Origin: Candidatus Zixiibacteriota bacterium
Lineage (GTDB): Bacteria; Zixibacteria; MSB-5A5; SM1-73
DNA: 5,578 nucleotides
Assembly (NCBI GenBank): GCA_029933635.1
Contig: JAOZNS010000174.1
Location: 1-5,578, forward strand
Direction: 5' to 3'
Shown here piece after piece: positions 1 to 5,147 of this stretch; the stretch's first letter is position 1, and each line of letters opens with the position of its first letter. The translations under genes and the position numbers were made by a program. The notes under the pieces are model-generated. The model worked only from the letters and a program-made list of their open reading frames with translations. It made no database searches and was not told the origin of the DNA.

Positions 1-20
1 AGAGAGGCAAGGAGGCCGCC

Positions 21-54
21 AGCAAAGCTTGCGCAGCCGAAGCTTTGCTTCGGC
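21..54. repeat. Overlapping inverted repeats forming two alternative hairpins
   Basis: AGCAAAGCTT (21-30) is the exact reverse complement of AAGCTTTGCT (40-49), giving a 10-bp stem with a 9-base loop. GCCGAAGC (36-43) also pairs perfectly with GCTTCGGC (47-54) around a TTT loop, giving an 8-bp stem. The two stems share bases 40-49 and cannot form together. No T-run follows, so this is not a second terminator. It lies just beyond the terminator of the large gene and may be a genome-dispersed intergenic repeat or part of a neighbouring transcript. That function is inferred; the pairing is seen directly. Confidence 0.6.
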
Positions 55-65
55 ACTCCTGATGC

Positions 66-107
66 AAAAAAATCACCCCCGCCGAGAAGGCAAGGGGTGA
101 TTTTTTT
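66..107. terminator. Bidirectional intrinsic terminator after the large secreted-protein gene
   Basis: Bases 66-79 (seven A then TCACCCC) are the exact reverse complement of 94-107 (GGGGTGA then seven T), giving a 14-bp perfect stem. The loop can add a small GCC/GGC stem (81-83 with 89-91). Read on the minus strand it starts 20 bases after the stop codon of the gene ending at 127 and ends in seven U, a textbook rho-independent terminator. Because the arms carry A7 and T7 it should work equally well on the plus strand, so it may also serve a convergent gene to the left of the window. Confidence 0.93.
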
Positions 108-126
108 CCGCTTAGCTCTGGTCGAC

Positions 127-3100
127 CTATTGCCAGTTGGGCTCGGTGAACAGACTCGGTCTGGGCCAGTATTGTGGGATGAAGCGCACGTAGTCGATCG
201 GTGCAGGTCCACCGTAGTAGATGTAGTTGTACAGATAGACCACATCTCCCACGTTCACGTTGTTCTTCGGACACTCCGTATCGAACTTGCCACCAGTGCC
301 CTCGGCGCCGTTGACGTTGCCTTGATCGGCAAACGGCAGAGGCGCTGGACCATCCTTGAACAGGTAGTTGATCAGATAGACTAAATCGCTTACATCCAAG
401 GTGGGCAGCTCCAGAGTATCCGAGGCGTTCACGTCTCCACGATAGAAGCCACAGTACCTCAAGATCTTCTTATACCACTGCTCCCAGGTGAGTCCATCCA
501 TTAAGTTTCTGCCGAAGTCGATCCAGATCTCGATATGCTTCTCGCCAGGATTCAGGGAGAACGGCGGCGGAACCATCAAGATGGACATATCGGTGTCGGG
601 CTGTTCGGCATTGAAGAAGCCTGGCTGGGTCATAAGCCACCACAGCGAATCCAAGCCATAGAATCCACCTGCATCATCGCAGAATCCCTGGTTGGGCCAC
701 ACATACGCAGGGTTCCTCACATGTCTCATGGTATACATGGGCTCATTGTAGAACGGAACCTTGAATGCTCCAAACACGATGGTGGGATCAACCGGGTCAT
801 ACATGTAGATGATGTTATGCAGGGTATCCATGTCACCGAAGTTGTTGTAGGCATCGCCGATGTCCCAGTCCTCAAACAGACCGATCCACAGCTCCGGAAT
901 TGGGGTGGAGGTCGGGTTGTAGTAGATCTTGATCTTGATGGAGAAATCGGTGCTCTCCACATGATTCAGACCGATGACGAACAGCGAATCGTACTCACAG
1001 GAGATCACGTCTTCCTCGGTGTAGAAATGACTGTAGGCTACCTCACCGTAATACTCCTCGTATGCGCTGTCTCCAGCACACCAGGGCTCGTCTGTGATGA
1101 CCATATGCTCGGTGGGTATGAAGCCAAGGTGCTCGCAGTTGTAAACGTCCAGAGCCATGTGATTCCGCTGTTCCGGAGGATCGGACGGAACCGCTGAGAT
1201 GAGGGTCCCATCGAACAGATAGTTGACCCCATACCAGACGAAGTTCTCACTGCTGGCATCGTTTCCGATCGCTCCGAAGCTTGAGGTTCTCTGCAATCCA
1301 TGGAAGAAGTGGACCACACCCTCATCATACGGTGGCTGAACCGTCAGGGTCACATCGCAGGTCTTGGTCTGTCCATCATCGCCCACACCCTGGAAGGTCA
1401 GGGTGTAATCGCCATAAGGCACGCCCGCATCGATGGTGATATATACATCCGAGGTGAAGGGTACCGGCACACCATTGGGATCAAATGAGGCAGTGATGTT
1501 CTCCGGTGGTGTGACGCTTAGCAGGCTTAGAGTAACCGGCAGGTTGTAGCCGGAAACCGCGTCGACGTCGATAGTATACAGCTTGGTGGGCGGATCACCC
1601 GGAGTGCCGTAAGCCACCGATGGGTCGCAGTCCATGACGAAGGTCGATCCTTCGGGAGCAAAATCGCAGATGTAGGCGTCAATCAGGAAGTCCACACCGA
1701 CGCCCCAGTCATCCAGCATGGTTCCCCATGCACCGGCATACCACTCGGTGCTGCGATCGGAGTTTAGATATCCATCATCGCTGAGGATGGCTAAAACGTC
1801 GTTGACCTGATCAGCATGAGAGTATCCGATGTGGAAGCTCTCGCCCGGATCAAAGGTTATTCCATAAGAATAGGCATCTACCACATTGTAGGTGGGATAC
1901 CAAGCTAAATCAGCATAAGGAATCTGGAATTGGGCGATTGCCTGATAAGGTGGATTGTTGTCCAGCGGATATAATCCATCAGACAGCCATACATACAGAT
2001 CAGCATCAGGATCCCCTACACTTGCATCCGCATAGAACATGATGTCAAAGCTCTCCAGCCGTCCACCATGAGTTACCGGCATGTCGAATCTCTCGTTGAA
2101 GAAGTCGTCCCCGTAGGCATCCGGAATTGTCCAGATGTAGTAAGGGGACTCTCCACCTGGTAGCATGGTGATGTGAGTATCGCAAGGTGCAAACTGACAA
2201 TCTGGATCTTCTGTGAATCCACTCACCCGAACTATGGGACATCCGGGAATCGGTGGTGACCAGAAGTCGTGCCACTCCCACCAGGGAGGCGAATATCCAG
2301 CGCTCTCAAACCAGAACCACGCATGGCAGGTGTCGCATGGGAAGTCCTCGGGCTCCATCAGGAAGCTGGGGGTAGAGCCGGCAACTCCGCTGGCCCACTC
2401 CACACCGATGTAGAAGGGCTCAAACACGCAGACCACATCCGGAAGAACTATCTCTGCCATATCCGGATAGAAGGTGGTGACGGTGACAGGATCGCTTGAG
2501 TATATCTTGGTCCCTGGACCATCACAGCTGTCCTGGCAGGTGAGATAAACGTTGAAGATGAGATCGACGGTTCCTGCTCCGGCAAAATCATACAGATACA
2601 GTTGGACATCATGGATCTTATATGGATAGACCGGAGGAGTGCAATAGACCTCAGGGTCAAACCACTTGGCTATCTCGTCTCCTTCAGCCAGCGAGCCGAA
2701 GTAGTAGGCGATTTGACCTTCATCCTGTATCAGATCGCAAGGCACACCCTCTGCGCAGGCGCCTGAGTTGCAGACACCGTCAGCACGAAGCATGTGGTAT
2801 CCCACGCCAGCCCAGAAATCTTCCATAGCATACCAGGGGGGTGAGTAGTCATGATGCCAGATCCAGCCAACACACGGAACCACAGATTCGTTGGTCCACA
2901 ATAGACAGGGGATGGAGCCAAGGGTTCCAGATGCATACTCCACGGTCAGGATAAAGTCGTCCTCTAAGCACAAAACATCAGGGAGCATCACGACAGCCTC
3001 ATCCGGATAGAAGGTGGTGATGGTGGCAGGGAACGAGTATATCTCTCCACCCGGACCTGTGCACGGATCGTCTGCCACGTCATAAACGTGGAAGATCACA

Positions 3101-4539
3101 TCCACAGACCCCACACCAGCATAGTCGTAGAACACTCCGCTGACCTGGGAAAGCAGGAAGGGATACACATCAGGACCGCAACCGGTGCACATCGCCTCTG
3201 GATCGAAATAATTGCCCTGCTGATCGCCCACGTCAAAGCCAGAATAATACCAGTTAGCTGTTCCATTATCCCACTGTAGATGACAGAGGGTGTCCACAGG
3301 AATCTGGCATTCGTTGTCGATGCACTCATATGGTGGAGCAAACCAGGTTCCGCCGGCGTTTATGCAGTCCTCCTCGGTCATCATATCACAGTAGCCAGCG
3401 AACTGACAGCAACCTATGGCGGCTGCTCCACTTACCCAAGCGACATACTCTACACCACAGTCGATACCTTCAAATATCGAAGGACCAACCCAGAGCCAAT
3501 ACACGCCAGCAGGCACATCCATCGTGATTACAGCGGTGTCGCACTCGGCAACCTGGCGATAGTCGAGAATCTCGTAGTCCACACAATCTTCTGATCCGGC
3601 GTCTATGAGGATGGTCTGAAGCGGGAATTCACCCACACAGCCAAAGGTGAGGACGCCTCCGCCGTGCTCGAACCTGAACCAATCGGTATCCCTGTAATTT
3701 AAACCATCATACAGATAGGTTCCGGATGTTCCACAGACCGTATCACCGGAGCTGAGGGTTTGATTGAAAGCAGGTGGAGTCGAATTACATCCACCGTTCC
3801 ATACGTCTTCCCAGTCGTCTTCACATATGGGCTCATCTTCAGGTATGCCGTTAGGCGGGCAAACCACGTCGCAGGGAACATGCTCCCCAACGTTGATGAT
3901 ATAGTCGCCACAATCGCCGCCATAGCCATCGATAACTATATAGTAGGTATGACCGGCGTAGATATCCAACCCCATTATAGCTGAGGTGTAGTCTGGGTAG
4001 TAATCATCGTTGCAGGCGTAGTAAGGTGGAACACAATTATCCTCATAAACATACACCTTGGTGTCATAATAGGAACCACCCAGGTCAATATCGATGGTTT
4101 GATCGGAACTCGGGGTGTAAGAATAAACCACATCCGGAGAAGTGCTCCCGGTGTATGGGCATGCCTCATCATAATCATGAACGTTGTCGCAGGTGTATCC
4201 GGTGGAGGAGAAGGGCAGGGTGATAGCATATGCGTCGGTGCAGGTCTCGCCACCCTCCTGCTTCGGAATACCCTCAAGAGAGCCGCCCGGAGGGCTGTAG
4301 CCTTCGATTTTCTCCGGTCTGGTAGTCGCTGTCGAGATAGGCGGGTAAAGTGCAGAAGCATCCATCTTCCCGGTCAAGCTTGGTGGGGGCATCGCCGTAG
4401 GACTCTGCTTCTGACTTATCATCGGTTTGGTGAATTCTAATGGAGTTCCCTTGTGGGCCTTCTTGGCACCTATCACCAGCGAGAAGCTGACCAGCATGGC
4501 TGTGATTACGACCAGAACTACAAAGAGTTTTTTGGTCAT
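127..4539 (-). CDS. Large secreted multidomain protein with PPC-like domains and terminal dockerin-like repeats
   Basis: This 1470-residue exported protein is probably cell-surface or extracellular; no enzymatic motif is visible. Residues 1-25 are a signal peptide (Lys-Lys, then a hydrophobic core ending in IGA). Residues 26-97 are a Pro/Ser/Thr-rich spacer. About 98-218 is a PPC-like beta-domain (PDVVYSYTP, YDTKVYVYED, GGDCGDY). About 222-370 is a second one (CGTSGTYLYDG, RDTDWFRF). Residues 377-411 are a Cys-rich motif with CC, GGTW and evenly spaced Cys. About 417-597 and 600-776 are homologous domains, about 786-960 a third beta-rich domain, and about 962-1068 an Ig-like domain. About 1072-1365 is unassigned, with LFEDWDIGD at 1221-1229. 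Residues 1367-1447 are two dockerin-like repeats, followed by an aromatic 23-residue tail. I see no T9SS, LPXTG or PEP-CTERM sorting signal. The ATG follows AAAGGAG by 7 bases, and an in-frame TAA lies five codons upstream, so the start is secure. Stop is TAG. Function is unknown; adhesion or complex assembly is inferred. Confidence 0.93.
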   Translation of the reverse strand: MTKKLFVVLVVITAMLVSFSLVIGAKKAHKGTPLEFTKPMISQKQSPTAMPPPSLTGKMDASALYPPISTATTRPEKIEGYSPPGGSLEGIPKQEGGETCTDAYAITLPFSSTGYTCDNVHDYDEACPYTGSTSPDVVYSYTPSSDQTIDIDLGGSYYDTKVYVYEDNCVPPYYACNDDYYPDYTSAIMGLDIYAGHTYYIVIDGYGGDCGDYIINVGEHVPCDVVCPPNGIPEDEPICEDDWEDVWNGGCNSTPPAFNQTLSSGDTVCGTSGTYLYDGLNYRDTDWFRFEHGGGVLTFGCVGEFPLQTILIDAGSEDCVDYEILDYRQVAECDTAVITMDVPAGVYWLWVGPSIFEGIDCGVEYVAWVSGAAAIGCCQFAGYCDMMTEEDCINAGGTWFAPPYECIDNECQIPVDTLCHLQWDNGTANWYYSGFDVGDQQGNYFDPEAMCTGCGPDVYPFLLSQVSGVFYDYAGVGSVDVIFHVYDVADDPCTGPGGEIYSFPATITTFYPDEAVVMLPDVLCLEDDFILTVEYASGTLGSIPCLLWTNESVVPCVGWIWHHDYSPPWYAMEDFWAGVGYHMLRADGVCNSGACAEGVPCDLIQDEGQIAYYFGSLAEGDEIAKWFDPEVYCTPPVYPYKIHDVQLYLYDFAGAGTVDLIFNVYLTCQDSCDGPGTKIYSSDPVTVTTFYPDMAEIVLPDVVCVFEPFYIGVEWASGVAGSTPSFLMEPEDFPCDTCHAWFWFESAGYSPPWWEWHDFWSPPIPGCPIVRVSGFTEDPDCQFAPCDTHITMLPGGESPYYIWTIPDAYGDDFFNERFDMPVTHGGRLESFDIMFYADASVGDPDADLYVWLSDGLYPLDNNPPYQAIAQFQIPYADLAWYPTYNVVDAYSYGITFDPGESFHIGYSHADQVNDVLAILSDDGYLNSDRSTEWYAGAWGTMLDDWGVGVDFLIDAYICDFAPEGSTFVMDCDPSVAYGTPGDPPTKLYTIDVDAVSGYNLPVTLSLLSVTPPENITASFDPNGVPVPFTSDVYITIDAGVPYGDYTLTFQGVGDDGQTKTCDVTLTVQPPYDEGVVHFFHGLQRTSSFGAIGNDASSENFVWYGVNYLFDGTLISAVPSDPPEQRNHMALDVYNCEHLGFIPTEHMVITDEPWCAGDSAYEEYYGEVAYSHFYTEEDVISCEYDSLFVIGLNHVESTDFSIKIKIYYNPTSTPIPELWIGLFEDWDIGDAYNNFGDMDTLHNIIYMYDPVDPTIVFGAFKVPFYNEPMYTMRHVRNPAYVWPNQGFCDDAGGFYGLDSLWWLMTQPGFFNAEQPDTDMSILMVPPPFSLNPGEKHIEIWIDFGRNLMDGLTWEQWYKKILRYCGFYRGDVNASDTLELPTLDVSDLVYLINYLFKDGPAPLPFADQGNVNGAEGTGGKFDTECPKNNVNVGDVVYLYNYIYYGGPAPIDYVRFIPQYWPRPSLFTEPNWQ
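2212..3291 (-). repeat. In-frame tandem duplication encoding two homologous domains of about 180 residues
   Basis: Inside the large gene, residues 417-597 (2749-3291) and 600-776 (2212-2742) are homologous. Shared landmarks in order are D-x-G, FDPE (445-448 and 627-630), D-F/Y-A-G-x-G (472-477 and 651-656), VDxIFxVY, GPG, TTFYPD (508-513 and 688-693), LPDVxC, VE-Y/W-ASG, and YSPPW (565-569 and 749-753). The duplication shows in DNA too: the same 20 bases occur at 2461-2480 and 3001-3020, exactly 540 bp (180 codons) apart. Both copies are Cys-rich and predicted beta-sheet. The third domain (about 786-960) may be a distant relative, but I cannot align it by eye. Confidence 0.85.
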
Positions 4540-4546
4540 TCTTTCT

Positions 4547-4553
4547 CTCCTTT
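4547..4553 (-). promoter_or_regulatory. Shine-Dalgarno site of the large secreted-protein gene
   Basis: On the minus strand AAAGGAG ends 7 bases before the ATG at 4539-4537, which is ideal spacing. It fixes the start chosen for the large gene, and the in-frame TAA at 4554-4552 rules out a longer protein. Confidence 0.9.
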
Positions 4554-4570
4554 ACAACAAGGTTTAACCT

Positions 4571-4635
4571 TTAAAATCTTGGTTTGATCATCAAACCAAA
4601 GTTAGTTCTTCGCTTTTTACACATCGCCTCCTTTC
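4571..4635 (-). promoter_or_regulatory. Extended Shine-Dalgarno with a possible 17-codon leader peptide
   Basis: On the minus strand, GAAAGGAGGCGAT (4635-4623) matches 12 of 13 positions of GAAAGGAGGTGAT, the complement of the conserved bacterial 16S rRNA 3' end. An ATG at 4624-4622 opens a short frame, MCKKRRTNFGLMIKPRF, ending in TAA at 4573-4571, 31 bases before the start of the large gene. Only two bases separate GGAGG from this ATG, shorter than the usual spacing. A GTG two bases further on would be followed at once by TAA. Translation of the peptide is therefore doubtful. The peptide is basic and resembles nothing I recognise. The site could instead be a ribosome standby or leader-control element. 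Confidence 0.3.
4579..4599. repeat. 21-base perfect palindrome in the leader, potential hairpin or operator
   Basis: Bases 4579-4588 and 4590-4599 are perfect reverse complements around one central base. In the minus-strand transcript this gives a 9-bp stem with a UGA loop, directly followed by GAUUUU. It lies 40 bases upstream of the large gene's start, inside the possible leader frame, so a ribosome reading that frame would melt it. A smaller palindrome, AAGGTT-T-AACCTT, follows at 4559-4571. It could be a weak attenuator hairpin, an mRNA stabiliser, or a DNA operator for a dimeric regulator. The symmetry is seen; the role is inferred. Confidence 0.5.
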
Positions 4636-4685
4636 GTCCCTCGTCCCTGAAGGAAAACTTAATTGCTTGAAAGAAGGGACAGCCT

Positions 4686-4747
4686 GATGCCGAAATCTGA
4701 AAAAGGATAAAAGTATCCTCTTTCTCTTCATCGGCATCGAAGATGCC
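4686..4747 (-). promoter_or_regulatory. Three-segment alternative-pairing element in the leader of the large gene
   Basis: In minus-strand order, GGCATC (4747-4742) can pair with GATGCC (4738-4733) as a 6-bp hairpin with a UUC loop. GATGCCGA (4738-4731) can instead pair with TCGGCATC (4693-4686) as an 8-bp stem. The second pairing encloses another hairpin, AAAGAGGATA-CTTT-TATCCTTTTT (4723-4700, one G-U pair), which ends in U5. The middle segment thus has two exclusive partners, the layout expected of an attenuator or riboswitch expression platform. I do not recognise a known aptamer. The complementarity is seen directly; switching is inferred, and the U-rich hairpin is low in GC. Confidence 0.4.
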
Positions 4748-4752
4748 TTTTT
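4733..4752 (+). terminator. Plus-strand intrinsic terminator-like hairpin with no gene upstream on that strand
   Basis: On the plus strand GGCATC-GAA-GATGCC (4733-4747) is a perfect 6-bp stem with a 3-base loop, immediately followed by TTTTT (4748-4752). It opposes the direction of both genes. It may end an antisense transcript across the leader, or it may only be the other strand of the leader pairing element, where the T-run reads as A5 ahead of the hairpin. Confidence 0.45.
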
Positions 4753-4806
4753 AAAGAGAGTAAATGAAAAGCAGGTTAGGGGTAAACTCTATTACTTTTG
4801 CTCGTT

Positions 4807-4823
4807 ACGAGAATTTCTCTCGT
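4807..4823 (-). promoter_or_regulatory. Hairpin at the predicted 5' end of the large gene's transcript
   Basis: On the minus strand ACGAGA-GAAAT-TCTCGT forms a 6-bp stem. With the transcription start predicted near 4825, it begins about two bases into the RNA. Terminal 5' stem-loops are known to protect long-lived bacterial mRNAs from RNase E/RppH-initiated decay, as in ompA. That role is inferred from position only. Confidence 0.4.
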
Positions 4824-4831
4824 CTAAATAA

Positions 4832-4859
4832 AATATAACCCCCCACATTTTTTTGTCAA
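4832..4859 (-). promoter_or_regulatory. Strong sigma70-type promoter of the large secreted-protein gene
   Basis: On the minus strand a perfect -35 box TTGACA (4859-4854) is followed by a 16-base spacer and TATATT (4837-4832), five of six matches to the -10 consensus. An alternative TATTTT lies two bases further on, with an 18-base spacer. The start is predicted near 4825, giving a 5' leader of about 286 bases. Upstream, 4860-4895 alternates A and T tracts like an UP element. The spacer holds an unusual run of six G. No other promoter of comparable quality is seen for this gene. Confidence 0.8.
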
Positions 4860-5147
4860 GTAAAAAAGTTAAAAAAATCATTAATTTTTTAAAAAACCCC
4901 TTCTTCTGCCAGCAACCTAACTTATTGATAGAAGGATACTTTGGTGATCCAGAACACTTTTTTAAATTTTTTGAGCATTTTTTGCACATTTGTTTTTTGG
5001 TGACTCCCTTCAAAAATAAAGAAAAGAAACTTGGGCTCTTCTCTAAAAGATTAAACGATTTTATGAATCTTAATCTTTTTTATATGGGTGTCTCTCTTTT
5101 GGTTCACCCGTAACATCTTCATGCATGACCGCTAAATTCTCAGCAAA
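4860..5147. other. AT-rich intergenic spacer without a supported gene
   Basis: This stretch between the two minus-strand genes is dominated by A and T homopolymer runs. Its left end (4860-4895) acts as the A/T-rich upstream part of the promoter. Short frames open on both strands (plus 4853-5113, minus 4792-5013), but each depends on a TTG start and overlaps the promoter, so I count neither as a gene. Terminator-like hairpins occupy 5012-5081. A further GGGTG (5086-5090)/CACCC (5105-5109) pairing has a 14-base loop and no T-run. I see no tRNA or known RNA family. Confidence 0.7.
5012..5081. terminator. AT-rich terminator hairpins downstream of the TPR gene
   Basis: AAAAGATTAA (5045-5054) pairs perfectly with TTAATCTTTT (5070-5079). 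The loop adds GATT (5057-5060)/AATC (5066-5069), giving 14 bp with a two-base bulge. On the plus strand it ends in T6 (5076-5081), on the minus strand in T4. Directly after it on the minus strand, AGAGAAGA (5044-5037) pairs with TCTTTTCT (5027-5020, one G-U) and is followed by TTATTTTT. These begin 68 bases after the TPR stop codon, so they probably end that transcript. The low GC content of the stems makes the termination efficiency uncertain. Confidence 0.5.

Noticed and set aside
535..1197. 220-codon open frame on the plus strand
   Set aside because: It lies wholly antisense to the well-supported large gene, has no recognisable domain, and its His/Arg/Ile-rich product is typical of a mirror frame.
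3975..4361. 128-codon minus-strand frame in another phase of the large gene
   Set aside because: It overlaps the signal-adjacent and PPC-like coding sequence in a shifted frame and gives a low-complexity Thr/Arg/Met/Pro-rich product without domains.
4540..4860. Known riboswitch such as cyclic-di-GMP, cobalamin or TPP
   Set aside because: I compared the leader with the conserved core motifs I know and found none. Only generic complementarity is visible.
4792..5013. 73-codon minus-strand frame with a CxxC-like start (MCKKCSKNLKKC)
   Set aside because: It reads straight through the -35 and -10 boxes and the poly-A/T tracts. The closest GGAG is 14 bases from the internal ATG, and the Cys spacing does not fit a zinc-binding family I know.
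4853..5113. 86-codon plus-strand frame in the AT-rich spacer
   Set aside because: It starts with TTG, has no Shine-Dalgarno, overlaps the promoter and the terminator hairpins, and its Lys/Phe/Leu/Asn bias reflects base composition.
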